A stretch of DNA of 16,880 nucleotides. Origin: JBGRPZ01 sp041725955. GTDB lineage: Bacteria; Bacteroidota; Bacteroidia; Bacteroidales; JBGRPZ01. Shown one piece after another: positions 7,578-15,505 of this stretch. The DNA lies in assembly GCA_041725955.1 (NCBI GenBank), contig JBGRQE010000072.1, positions 1-16,880 of the forward strand. The letters run 5' to 3'. Each line of letters opens with the position of its first letter. Position 1 is the first letter of the stretch. Made by a program: the position numbers and the translations under genes. The notes beneath the pieces were generated by a model that was not told the origin of the DNA, searched no databases, and saw nothing but the letters and a program-made list of their open reading frames with translations.

Positions 7578-8732
7578 TTATCGCCAGCTTAAGTAATAGT
7601 CGTTGATTTCTATTTCTTTGGCGTGTTCGGTTAATAATAGTGGATTAAATGTATCAAGCATAAAAGCTAATTCTTCGGTTTTTTCAGCTCCGATACTTTT
7701 TTCGATAGTGCCTGGATGTGGGCCGTGAGGAATTCCAATTGGATGAAGTGTAATTTGTCCTTTTGCCACATTTTTTCTGCTCATAAAGTTTCCGTCTATA
7801 TAATATAGAACTTCGTCTGAGTCTACATTACTATGATAATACGGAGCAGGGATTGATTGAGGGTGATAATCATATAGGCGAGGGACAAATGCACAGGTAA
7901 CAAAATTTTTCCCTTCAAAAGTTTGATGAACAGGTGGTGGCTGATGGATCCTTCCTGTTATGGGTTCAAAATCAAAAATAGAGAATTTAAAAGGATAATT
8001 ACATCCATCCCATCCAATAGCATCAAAAGGGTGGCTCTCGTATATATATGGGTAGATTAAGTTATCTTTTTTTACAAGTATCTTAAATTCACCTTTTTCT
8101 TTATGTGTGATTAATTTGTCTGGACCTTTTATATCTCTTTCACAATAAGGAGAATGTTCTAGAAACTGGCCATATTGGTTCAGATATTTCTTAGGAAATT
8201 TTATAGGTGAAAATGACTCTAAGATAAGAAGGCGATTATCCTTTTTATCAAATTCTATTTGATAAATAGTGCCTCTTGGTATAATTAGATGATCCCCATA
8301 ACCGAATGGAATTTCGCCATAAATTGTATGTAAAATTCCTGATCCTTTATGTATAAAAATGAGTTCATCTGCAGTAGCATTTTTATAGAAATAATCTTTT
8401 ACAGATAATCGAGGTGCTGCTAATGAAAGATAAATATCGTCATTGGCCAAAATAGTTTTTCTTGAATTTAGATAATCATCTTCTGCTGAAACTTGAAAAC
8501 CAAGAAAACTTCTATGTTGCATATTTGAATTGCCAAGAAATTTTGGTGCCACATCAATAGGATGTCCTATGCTTTTAATGCGTGTTGGAGGTTCGCAATG
8601 ATAAATCAACGATGATATACTTGAAAATCCTTCTGTCGAAACCAATTGTTCAGCATATAGACTACCATCTGGTTTTTTAAAAGTAGTATGTCTTTTATGA
8701 GGAATATTTCCAAGTTGACGATAGTAGGGCAT
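7578..8732 (-). CDS. hmgA: homogentisate 1,2-dioxygenase, short Bacteroidota type
   Basis: Fe(II)-dependent opening of the homogentisate ring to maleylacetoacetate. The protein has 384 residues, clearly shorter than the ~430-445 of human and Pseudomonas enzymes. The C-terminal cupin keeps the expected iron-binding layout: His300 in PAPYYHSNVDSDEV and His336 in PIGIPHGPHPG. The acidic ligand is Asp306 or Glu307; in human HGD the Glu is six residues after the first His, here position +6 is Asp and +7 is Glu. It is the first gene of the operon hmgA-hppD-fahA-flavin reductase. Ring-cleavage context plus these motifs make the call firm despite low similarity to the classical enzyme. I found no consensus promoter box in the 88 bases before the start. 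Confidence 0.92.
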   Translation of the reverse strand: MPYYRQLGNIPHKRHTTFKKPDGSLYAEQLVSTEGFSSISSLIYHCEPPTRIKSIGHPIDVAPKFLGNSNMQHRSFLGFQVSAEDDYLNSRKTILANDDIYLSLAAPRLSVKDYFYKNATADELIFIHKGSGILHTIYGEIPFGYGDHLIIPRGTIYQIEFDKKDNRLLILESFSPIKFPKKYLNQYGQFLEHSPYCERDIKGPDKLITHKEKGEFKILVKKDNLIYPYIYESHPFDAIGWDGCNYPFKFSIFDFEPITGRIHQPPPVHQTFEGKNFVTCAFVPRLYDYHPQSIPAPYYHSNVDSDEVLYYIDGNFMSRKNVAKGQITLHPIGIPHGPHPGTIEKSIGAEKTEELAFMLDTFNPLLLTEHAKEIEINDYYLSWR

Positions 8733-8844
8733 AATTTAATAATTTGAGGAGTGTGATTTCTATAAGCATAAAATAAACAATGATGCTTGTTAAAAGGTTT
8801 AAAGATTGTTTGTGTACTAAGTGTTTAATTTTAAACTTATTCTG

Positions 8845-9945
8845 ATGGTTGATGTTTCGGATGATATCTTATTCAAAGGATTGCTTTTACAAGATTTACA
8901 ATTGTCTAATCGTATGGTTATGGCACCTTTAACACGGTGTAGATCATCTGAAGATGGTATTCCAAATAAATTAGCAAGAACTTATTACAGTCAAAGAGCT
9001 TCGATTGGTTTGATAATTACCGAAGCAACTCAGATTTCTGCTCAAGGACAAGGATATGTGCGTACCCCTGGAATTTATACAGACAAACAGGTTGAAGAAT
9101 GGAAGCAAATAGTGAAGCATGTTCACGATAATAATGGAAAGATATTTATCCAATTATGGCATGTAGGCAGACATTCACATTCAGATTTTAGATCTGATGG
9201 TGAGCTACCTGTTGCTCCTTCTTCAATTGCAGAGGAAGGATTAATTTTAACTCCAAAAGGCAGAAAAAAATGCCAAGTTCCTCATGCTTTGTCTTTGGAA
9301 GAAATTGATTCGGTTATAAATGATTATAAGATTGCTTCAGCAAATGCATTAGAAGCTGGTTTTGATGGAATAGAAATTCATGCTGCAAATGGGTATTTGA
9401 TTGATCAGTTTCTTCAAGATGGAACAAATAAGCGAGGGGATATTTTTGGTGGAAGTTTAGAAAACAGATTCCGATTTCTGAAAAATATATTGGAGGAGGT
9501 CTTGAAAGTTTGGGATAATAAACGAGTTGGTGTGCGTATGTCTCCTTTTTCAAGGCGTTTGGGTATTTTTGATTCAGATCCATACAAGCATTTTTCTTAT
9601 TTTGTCAAAATGTTAAATAGATTTCCTCTGGCTTATCTGCATTTAATTGAACCTACTATTCAAGAGGCTGAATATTATAAAGTGGAAAACAGAACTATTA
9701 TCCCTTTTTTTAGAAAACAATATAATGGTGTATTGATTGCGTGTTCTGAATTCAATTGTAAGATGGCGAAGGATTGGTTAAATAATAATTATGCGGATTT
9801 AATTGCTTTTGGAAGACCTGTTATAGCAAATCCAGATTTATTAGAACGCTATAAAAATAATTGGCCTCTAAATGAGGTTCATGAAGAAACCTTTTATAAA
9901 GGAGAAGAATTGGGTTATATAGACTATCCTTTTTATTATCAATAA
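8845..9945 (+). CDS. alkene reductase, Old Yellow Enzyme family (NemA-like)
   Basis: FMN-dependent NAD(P)H oxidoreductase of the OYE family, reducing activated C=C bonds of enones or nitro compounds; cytosolic TIM barrel. From the ATG at 8845 it has 366 residues, the usual length. Visible: APLTRCRS (27-34) at the FMN-binding first strand, QLWHVGRHSH (103-112), and IHAANGYLIDQFLQDGTNKR, which gives the substrate-binding pair His179/Asn182 and the proton donor Tyr184. IAFGRPVIANPDL marks the phosphate-binding end of the barrel. A GTG at 8821 in the same frame would add eight residues; I prefer the ATG because it fits the family's N-terminus. It runs divergently from hmgA and may be transcribed alone, since rsmE has its own promoter box. 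Physiological substrate unknown. Confidence 0.9.
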   Translation: MVDVSDDILFKGLLLQDLQLSNRMVMAPLTRCRSSEDGIPNKLARTYYSQRASIGLIITEATQISAQGQGYVRTPGIYTDKQVEEWKQIVKHVHDNNGKIFIQLWHVGRHSHSDFRSDGELPVAPSSIAEEGLILTPKGRKKCQVPHALSLEEIDSVINDYKIASANALEAGFDGIEIHAANGYLIDQFLQDGTNKRGDIFGGSLENRFRFLKNILEEVLKVWDNKRVGVRMSPFSRRLGIFDSDPYKHFSYFVKMLNRFPLAYLHLIEPTIQEAEYYKVENRTIIPFFRKQYNGVLIACSEFNCKMAKDWLNNNYADLIAFGRPVIANPDLLERYKNNWPLNEVHEETFYKGEELGYIDYPFYYQ

Positions 9946-9960
9946 ATCGTTCTTTTCTTT

Positions 9961-9968
9961 TACTTTTG
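9961..9968 (+). promoter_or_regulatory. -7 box (TACTTTTG) for rsmE
   Basis: TACTTTTG matches TAnnTTTG exactly and lies 19 bases before the rsmE start, in the 42-base gap after the OYE gene. No TTG is found 19 bases further upstream, so only half of the promoter consensus is supported. Confidence 0.5.
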
Positions 9969-9987
9969 TTTTCTAAAATTTTATAAT

Positions 9988-10695
9988 ATGTTGTTGTTTT
10001 ATACTCCTGATATTACAGGAGATTTTTATACATTGAATGAGGAAGAATCAAAACATTGTTTTCGAGTTTTAAGGCTTCGAGAAGGTGATGATATTTGTTT
10101 GACAGACGGACGAGGAACCTTATTCTATGCTAGAATTACAGAAGCTCATCCCAAACACTGCAGTGTTGAGGTTGTGGATAGGAAGACTGATTATGAAAAA
10201 AGAAACTATTTAATATCTATAGCCGTAGCACCAACAAAGAGTAATGATAGAATGGAATGGTTTCTTGAAAAGGCTACTGAAATTGGTGTTGATAATATAT
10301 ATCCTGTGTTATGTAAGCATTCAGAACGTAAGCAGATTAAGTTAGAGCGATTTAATAAAGTGGTTACTTCTGCTGTAAAACAATCCTTAAAGGCATATCA
10401 TCCTAATATATCTGAATTGGAGAGATTTGAAGATTTCGTTTCCCGAGATTTTTCGGGAGATAAATTCATTGCTTATTGTGACGATTGGGTGGAACGTAAA
10501 AGTTTAAAATCTGTTTATAAACCAGGAAATGATGCTGTGATCTTAATAGGTCCAGAAGGTGATTTCAGACGCGAAGAGGTTGAAATTGCTATGGAAAAAG
10601 GTTTTATTCCTGTAACTTTGGGAAATAGTAGATTAAGAACAGAAACAGCAGCTGTTGTTGCATGCCATAGCATTAATTTTATAAATGAATTATGA
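9988..10695 (+). CDS. rsmE: 16S rRNA (uracil-1498-N3)-methyltransferase RsmE
   Basis: SAM-dependent methylation of N3 of U1498 in 16S rRNA. The 235-residue protein has an N-terminal PUA-like domain (about 1-70) and a C-terminal SPOUT trefoil-knot domain. Diagnostic motifs: APTKSNDRMEWFLEKATEIG (81-100), AVKQSLKAYHP (129-139), LIGPEGDFRREE (186-197) and LGNSRLRTETAA (211-222), the SAM-binding knot. Length is normal. Its stop codon overlaps the start of the next gene in an ATGA arrangement, so the two are likely translationally coupled. Confidence 0.96.
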   Translation: MLLFYTPDITGDFYTLNEEESKHCFRVLRLREGDDICLTDGRGTLFYARITEAHPKHCSVEVVDRKTDYEKRNYLISIAVAPTKSNDRMEWFLEKATEIGVDNIYPVLCKHSERKQIKLERFNKVVTSAVKQSLKAYHPNISELERFEDFVSRDFSGDKFIAYCDDWVERKSLKSVYKPGNDAVILIGPEGDFRREEVEIAMEKGFIPVTLGNSRLRTETAAVVACHSINFINEL

Positions 10696-11360
10696 GAATT
10701 TTAAAGCGATTTTGTTTTTTGTCTTTAGTGCTTTGTGTTGTTGGTGTTTTATTTGGGGCTGATAAATATTCATATCAAATAGCATTAATGAAATATCGTG
10801 GAGGAGGAGACTGGTATGCGAACCCAACATCTCTACCGAATTTAGTTCGTTTTTGTAATTCAAATTTAAGAACAAAGATTTCTGAGGATATTGCCACTGT
10901 TGAGGTTGGTAGTTCTGATCTGTTTCAGTATCCTTTTGTTCATATGACAGGTCATGGGAATGTGGTTTTTTCTCAATCGGAAGCTGAAAACTTAAGAGAT
11001 TATCTTGTTGCCGGAGGCTTTTTACATATTGACGATAACTATGGAATGGATTCATATATCCGTCCTCAAATGAAAAAAGTTTTTCCTGACTTAGACTTTA
11101 TAGAGCTACCCATTGATTTTCCTCTTATTAACAAAGTCTATTCTTTTCCTGATGGAATGCCAAAGATACATGAACATGATCAGAAAGCTCCAAAAGCTTA
11201 TGGTTTGTTTTACGATAACCGATTAGTCTGTTTGTATACTTGGGAGACCGATCTGGGTGATGGATGGGAGGATCAAGAAGTGCATAAAGATTCAGAAGAT
11301 ATAAGACTTAAGGCTTTGAAAATGGGAGCTAATATAATATCTTATGCATTAGAAGAATAG
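10692..11360 (+). CDS. DUF4159 domain protein with signal peptide
   Basis: A 222-residue exported protein of unknown function. The N-terminus has basic residues followed by a hydrophobic stretch (about 7-22) with a likely cleavage near FGA-DKY, so the mature protein is probably periplasmic. Features recalling DUF4159 are YRGGGDWYANPTSLPNL (35-51), HMTGHG (84-89) and GGFLHIDDNYG (108-118), a fold that resembles ThuA/glutamine-amidotransferase-like domains without an obvious catalytic Cys in the usual place. It overlaps rsmE by 4 bases (ATGA) and ends directly before a strong hairpin, so the pair forms one unit. The link between an rRNA methylase and an exported protein is unexplained; no function is claimed. 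Confidence 0.85.
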   Translation: MRILKRFCFLSLVLCVVGVLFGADKYSYQIALMKYRGGGDWYANPTSLPNLVRFCNSNLRTKISEDIATVEVGSSDLFQYPFVHMTGHGNVVFSQSEAENLRDYLVAGGFLHIDDNYGMDSYIRPQMKKVFPDLDFIELPIDFPLINKVYSFPDGMPKIHEHDQKAPKAYGLFYDNRLVCLYTWETDLGDGWEDQEVHKDSEDIRLKALKMGANIISYALEE

Positions 11361-11398
11361 AGATGTTCAAAAATTGATTCTTTAATTTTTGAACATCT
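11361..11398. terminator. bidirectional terminator hairpin between convergent genes
   Basis: AGATGTTCAAAAATT (11361-11375) is the perfect inverse complement of 11384-11398, giving a 15-bp stem with an 8-base loop. It starts immediately after the DUF4159 stop codon and ends 6 bases before the stop of the converging thioredoxin-like gene. The A/T runs inside the stem and the T-rich flank GTATTATTATTC suit termination of the plus-strand unit, and the symmetry would serve the minus strand too. Confidence 0.85.
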
Positions 11399-11404
11399 GT
11401 ATTA

Positions 11405-11926
11405 TTATTCTTTTTTTTGCTTAGCTTCTATAAAATCTTTGAACTTTGTTGTTTTAAAAGAATCAGTTCCAATATATTCAAGGATATTTATGAAATGATC
11501 TTTTTGGATGTATCCTTTTACAACATCTATCTTGTTAAAATCCTTATTGCTAAGGAATACAAAGCTAGGGAACGATAATCTTTCTCCTACCAAAGCATAT
11601 GCAAGAGTGTTTGTCGTTCTGCCATTTCCTTGTTTTAAACCAACAAACTGATAATCTTTGAAATTTATAGTGTCTTTTGTTTCAGCATTAAATTTTATTG
11701 CAATGAAATGTTTGTTCATTTCTTTAGCTACTTCAGAATTACTAAAGGTAGTCTTATCCATTTTTACACAATATCCACACCAATCTGTATAGACATCAAT
11801 AAATACCTTTTTGTCTTCTTTTTTTGCTTTTTCTATTCCTTCAGTGAAAGAGTACCATTTTATTTTCTGGGCAGTACTTGATCCTATGAATCCAAGGAAT
11901 GCAATGCATATAAGGATTTGTTTCAT
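11405..11926 (-). CDS. secreted thioredoxin-like protein (CGYC)
   Basis: A 173-residue thioredoxin-fold protein of the thioredoxin_7/DUF255-like type. Residues 1-19 form a signal peptide (MKQILICIAFLGFIGSSTA, then Q), so it acts in the periplasm. The redox motif CGYC is at Cys50-Cys53 within DVYTDWCGYCVKMDKTTF, and the cis-proline is Pro120 in LSFPSFVF. Such proteins usually reduce or isomerise disulfides in exported proteins; the partner is unknown. It follows smpB by 16 bases on the same strand, so co-transcription is likely, although a shared job with trans-translation is not expected. Confidence 0.88.
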   Translation of the reverse strand: MKQILICIAFLGFIGSSTAQKIKWYSFTEGIEKAKKEDKKVFIDVYTDWCGYCVKMDKTTFSNSEVAKEMNKHFIAIKFNAETKDTINFKDYQFVGLKQGNGRTTNTLAYALVGERLSFPSFVFLSNKDFNKIDVVKGYIQKDHFINILEYIGTDSFKTTKFKDFIEAKQKKE

Positions 11927-11942
11927 GTTTGATTTTTTTGGG

Positions 11943-12395
11943 TTAAAATTTCTTCATTCTGTCCATTTCCCGACGAGCATCTTTTTCTTTTAAAGTATTT
12001 CTTTTATCGTAGTGTTGTTTACCCTTTGCTAAGGCTATTTCAATTTTAGCCCAACCTCTATCATTGATAAACATTATTGTTGGGATGATGGTGAATCCTT
12101 TTTCTTTGACTTTTGTATCCCATTTCTTTAACTCTCGTGCTGTTAGTAATAATTTTCTTTCTCTTTTTGGGAGATGATTATTATAAGTTCCATAAGAGTA
12201 TTCTGAAATGTGAAGATTACGTATATATAATTCTCCCTCTTCAAAGACACAATATGCGTCGGTGATATTGGCTTTTCCTAAACGAATACTTTTGATTTCA
12301 GTTCCAGTTAAGCGTATTCCAGCTACTATTCTTTCAACTAAGAAGTATTCGAATGAGGCTTTTTTATTCTTTATTTTTATTTTACTAAGAGACAT
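11943..12395 (-). CDS. smpB: SsrA-binding protein SmpB
   Basis: Binds tmRNA and delivers it to stalled ribosomes for trans-translation. The 150-residue length is normal. The OB-fold core is clear: GTEIKSIRLGKANITDAY (31-48), GELYIRNLHISEY (54-66), NNHLPKRERKLLL (72-84) and KGFTIIPT (98-105). The C-terminal tail LAKGKQHYDKRNTLKEKD keeps the KGKxxxDKR signature and basic residues that enter the ribosomal mRNA channel. It leads a two-gene unit with the thioredoxin-like gene. No tmRNA gene is seen in the window. Confidence 0.97.
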   Translation of the reverse strand: MSLSKIKIKNKKASFEYFLVERIVAGIRLTGTEIKSIRLGKANITDAYCVFEEGELYIRNLHISEYSYGTYNNHLPKRERKLLLTARELKKWDTKVKEKGFTIIPTIMFINDRGWAKIEIALAKGKQHYDKRNTLKEKDARREMDRMKKF

Positions 12396-12415
12396 AGGAA
12401 ATTCAATTTAGACTG

Positions 12416-12423
12416 CAAAAATA
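12416..12423 (-). promoter_or_regulatory. -7 box (TATTTTTG) for smpB
   Basis: On the minus strand this is TATTTTTG, an exact TAnnTTTG match, 20 bases before the smpB start. The expected TTG element 19 bases upstream is not present, so the call rests on the -7 box and position alone. Confidence 0.55.
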
Positions 12424-12488
12424 GAAAAAGAATGGATTTTATTATATAGATAGTTATAGCTTTAGTTTTGTGAACAACAGATATAAAG

Positions 12489-12520
12489 AAAACGACCAAG
12501 AAAAAACTCCTGATCGTTTT
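12489..12520 (-). terminator. probable terminator after the HMG-CoA-lyase-family gene
   Basis: On the minus strand AAAACGA (complement of 12514-12520) pairs with TCGTTTT (complement of 12489-12495). The stem extends inward by about six further pairs including G-U, around a T-rich loop. It lies 34 bases after the lyase stop codon and upstream of smpB, as expected for a terminator separating them. The trailing T tract is interrupted. Confidence 0.5.
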
Positions 12521-12553
12521 GAATGCTCTTTGCTTTTTTGATTTTAAAATCAC

Positions 12554-13420
12554 TTACATTACTTGATGGATATTACGAAATATATCGAAAGTTAAAAAAG
12601 CTGCTTTATTGAAGTTCTCTTTATTTATTTTGTTTTCTATCTTGTTTTTAGCAATGTATTCTAATAATAAACTTGTATTTAAATTTCCTGTCATTTTGCT
12701 TGCTGCTAATGGACATCCTCCCATTCCATTAATTACAACATCAAAATGTCTACATCCGCTTTTGTATGCAGCATCCACTTTTTCGTGCCAATTGATTGGG
12801 GTTGTGTGTAGATGTAGGTTGAAGTTTATTTTAGGGAAGTTTTTGAAAAGAGAAGTCATTACACTTGAAATAACTTCCTTAGTACCCACGCCACTTGTGT
12901 CCGACATTGCTATATTTGAGATTCCTATTTCTTTTAAGCGCGATACTTCTTCCAGAATTGTTTCTTCATACCATGTTTCACCGTAGATGTTGCCAAAGCA
13001 CATACCTATATAAACAAGAACTTCTTTATTGTTTTTTTTTGCTATGTTTTGAATCTTTTCAAGTTCTAACCTTGATGATTTTATATTTGAATTAATATTT
13101 CTCTTTAGAAATGTTTCACTCGTTGAATGAGGATAGCCAAGAAAACTAATTTGTTCAAAACGACATGCTTCTTGAGCTCCTCTGTGATTGGCAGTAATTG
13201 CTAATAATTTTGTATCTGTAGAATCGAGATCAAGTTTTTCGACTATTAGTGAAGTGTCTTTTAATTGGGGTATTACTCTTGATGAGACAAAACTTCCAAA
13301 ATCAAGAACATCATATCCGACTTTCAGTAATGCATTGAGCCAGTTGATTTTTCTGTCGGTAGGAATGAAAGATTTTAGTCCTTGCATTGCGTCTCTGGGG
13401 CACTCAGTAATTTTTATCAT
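12554..13420 (-). CDS. HMG-CoA lyase family enzyme (DRE-TIM), probable hydroxymethylglutaryl-CoA lyase
   Basis: Members cleave HMG-CoA to acetyl-CoA and acetoacetate (leucine degradation). The 288-residue length fits. Expected features: Arg9-Asp10 in ECPRDAMQG (human R41-D42), SFVSSRVIPQLKDT (43-56), SDTSGVGT (173-180), metal ligands His203 and His205 in LHLHTT, the catalytic-loop Cys236 in GGCPLAA, and Asn246 in TGN. Differences from the human enzyme: Glu72 is Asp40 here, the conserved DTYGQ after the HxH motif is TTPIN, and the loop from Cys to Asn is one residue longer. The family call is firm, exact substrate less so. It sits downstream of acs on the same strand with a 110-base gap, so it is probably separately controlled. 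Confidence 0.75.
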   Translation of the reverse strand: MIKITECPRDAMQGLKSFIPTDRKINWLNALLKVGYDVLDFGSFVSSRVIPQLKDTSLIVEKLDLDSTDTKLLAITANHRGAQEACRFEQISFLGYPHSTSETFLKRNINSNIKSSRLELEKIQNIAKKNNKEVLVYIGMCFGNIYGETWYEETILEEVSRLKEIGISNIAMSDTSGVGTKEVISSVMTSLFKNFPKINFNLHLHTTPINWHEKVDAAYKSGCRHFDVVINGMGGCPLAASKMTGNLNTSLLLEYIAKNKIENKINKENFNKAAFLTFDIFRNIHQVM

Positions 13421-13436
13421 AAGGATGGATTTTTTG

Positions 13437-13476
13437 AAATATAGATAAGCGCAAATAAAAACACCTATCTATATTT
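13437..13476 (-). repeat. 11-bp inverted repeat between acs and the lyase gene
   Basis: Positions 13437-13447 and 13466-13476 are perfect inverse complements (AAATATAGATA / TATCTATATTT) with an 18-base spacer. It lies 16 bases before the lyase start and 54 bases after the acs stop. All pairs but one per arm are A-T and no T tract follows on the minus strand, so it may be an operator or a leader hairpin rather than a terminator. Confidence 0.45.
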
Positions 13477-13530
13477 AAATGAGAGGACTATAAATTGTTA
13501 AGTGTAAATATAACGTACAAAATAAAGTAA

Positions 13531-15432
13531 TTATTTACGTACGACATCTATGATTTTATCTATAATCCCAGAGTTGGTTAGTGTACTTATGTCTCCAAAG
13601 TTGCTGTACTCTCCTTTTGCAATTTGTCGTAAAATTCTTCGCATTATCTTACCTGATCTGGTTTTTGGTAATTCTGGAATAATAAATATTTTATCAGGTT
13701 TTGCTATGGCGCCAATTATGTTGTTTACCCCCATAATTATAGATTTAGAAATGGTTTCTTTGTTTGTAATTAAATCTCCAGGACAAACAACAAAAGCACA
13801 GATTCCTTCTCCTTTAATTTTATGAGGATATCCAACTACAGCAGATTCACTAATCATTGGATTTTCGTTAATTGCATTTTCTATTTCTGCAGTACCCAAG
13901 CGATGACCACTTACATTAATTACATCATCAACTCTACCCATTATTCTGAAATAACCTTCTTCATCTTTTTTAACTCCATCTCCTGTGAAATATAACTCAG
14001 GAAAACGTTTGAAATATGTGGTGTAGAAACGTTCTTGATCTCCCCATATTCCACGAGACATTCCAGGCCATGGGAATTTAATACAAAGAAAACCCTGTAC
14101 ATTTTTTTCTTTGAGTTCTTTCCCATTATTATCAACAACTATGGGTTGTATTCCTGGTAGAGGAAGGGTTGCATAGGAGGGCTTTGTAGGAGTTATTCCT
14201 GCAATAGGACTAATTGCAATGCCCCCTGTTTCTGTTTGCCACCAAGTGTCGACAACTGGGCATCTTCCTTGTCCGATATGATTATGGTACCAATGCCATG
14301 CAGCTTCATTGATAGGTTCTCCAACAGTTCCCAAAACTTTTAGAGTTTTGAGCTTTTCTTTCTGTATATAATCGTTTCCATATCCCATTAGTGCTCTAAT
14401 TGCTGTTGGAGCGGTATAGAAATGAGTAACCTTATGTTTTTCAATAATATTCCAAAATCTGCTGGGATCAGGATAATTAGGAACTCCTTCATACATCATT
14501 GTAGTTGCTCCAGAAAGCAGAGGTCCATAAATTATATAACTATGGCCTGTAATCCAACCAATGTCGGCAGTACAAAAGTAAACATCATCTGAATTGTATT
14601 GAAATACATTTTGGAATGTATAAGCAGTATATACCATATAGCCACCAGTTGAATGAATAATTCCTTTTGGTTTTCCTGTAGAGCCTGAGGTGTATAATAT
14701 AAATAGAGGATCTTCAGAATCCATTTCTTCAGGATAATTTTCTTCGAAGACATTCCTTGTTAAGTCGCTATAAGAGAAATCTCTGTGTTTTTGGATATGA
14801 ATTTTTTCTTTTGTTCTCTCAACGTAAATTACTTTCTTTATAGAGGGGCAATTTAATAATGCTTCATCTGCAATTTCTTTTAAAGGAATTATTTTATTTC
14901 CACGATAACCTCCATCAGCAGTAATAAGCAATGAGGCATTTGCATCATTAATTCTGTCTTGTAGTGATCGGGAAGAAAATCCAGCAAAAACAATGGAATG
15001 AATGGCTCCAATACGAGCACAAGCAAGCATAGTAATCGCTAACTCAGGAATCATAGGAAGGTAAACAGCAACTACATCTCCTTTACCTATACCATTTTGC
15101 CGTAAAACATTTGCAAATTGACAAACTTTTTTAAATAGCTGTTTGTAAGTGAGTTTTTTTGCTTTCTCTTCTGGATTATTTGGCTCCCATATCAAAGCTA
15201 ATTTATCACCATGTGTATAAAGTTGTTTTTCGAATATGTTTTCGGTGATGTTTAATCTGCCGCCTTCAAACCAATTAATAGTTGGTTTTTCAAAATTCCA
15301 ATTAAGAGTATTCTTCCATCTTTTTCTCCAGTAGAATTGATCGGCTATATCACTCCAAAATTGTTCTGGATTAGAAATACTTTTTTCGTATTCCTGAAAG
15401 TAATTGCTGAGCGTTGAAATTTTATTTGACAT
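13531..15432 (-). CDS. acs: acetyl-CoA synthetase (AMP-forming)
   Basis: Activates acetate with ATP and CoA to acetyl-CoA through acetyl-AMP; cytosolic. At 633 residues it is slightly shorter than the ~650 of the E. coli enzyme. Adenylate-forming motifs: YTSGSTGKPKG (247-257), WWQTETGG (397-404), with the second Trp limiting the acyl pocket to acetate as in Salmonella Acs, YFTGDG followed by GRVDDVINVSGHR, and the C-terminal PKTRSGKIMRR whose Lys595 is the catalytic lysine that is acetylated and switched off in other bacteria. The N-terminal extension typical of Acs is present. It is preceded on the same strand by the Haem_bd gene with a 73-base gap and no clear promoter box. No acetyltransferase or deacetylase gene is nearby. 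Confidence 0.96.
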   Translation of the reverse strand: MSNKISTLSNYFQEYEKSISNPEQFWSDIADQFYWRKRWKNTLNWNFEKPTINWFEGGRLNITENIFEKQLYTHGDKLALIWEPNNPEEKAKKLTYKQLFKKVCQFANVLRQNGIGKGDVVAVYLPMIPELAITMLACARIGAIHSIVFAGFSSRSLQDRINDANASLLITADGGYRGNKIIPLKEIADEALLNCPSIKKVIYVERTKEKIHIQKHRDFSYSDLTRNVFEENYPEEMDSEDPLFILYTSGSTGKPKGIIHSTGGYMVYTAYTFQNVFQYNSDDVYFCTADIGWITGHSYIIYGPLLSGATTMMYEGVPNYPDPSRFWNIIEKHKVTHFYTAPTAIRALMGYGNDYIQKEKLKTLKVLGTVGEPINEAAWHWYHNHIGQGRCPVVDTWWQTETGGIAISPIAGITPTKPSYATLPLPGIQPIVVDNNGKELKEKNVQGFLCIKFPWPGMSRGIWGDQERFYTTYFKRFPELYFTGDGVKKDEEGYFRIMGRVDDVINVSGHRLGTAEIENAINENPMISESAVVGYPHKIKGEGICAFVVCPGDLITNKETISKSIIMGVNNIIGAIAKPDKIFIIPELPKTRSGKIMRRILRQIAKGEYSNFGDISTLTNSGIIDKIIDVVRK

Positions 15433-15505
15433 GATTAATTCACTATTAAGAGTTTAAATTAGTGCTTGGAATAGTAAAAAAAGCTTTGTAATGAAATGAT
15501 TTAGC

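Noticed and set aside
8821..8844. GTG start for the OYE gene
   Set aside because: The extra eight residues are not part of the family's N-terminus; the ATG at 8845 gives a typical length.
10690..11055. Antisense open frame of 121 codons opposite the DUF4159 gene
   Set aside because: It lies in the shadow of a well-supported gene, shows no family motif and has low-complexity composition. The open frames opposite hppD, the OYE gene, the lyase and acs were rejected for the same reason.
12540..12551. Palindrome GATTTTAAAATC just after the lyase gene
   Set aside because: Short, AT-only core with no loop and no T tract on the minus strand; a better terminator candidate lies at 12489-12520.
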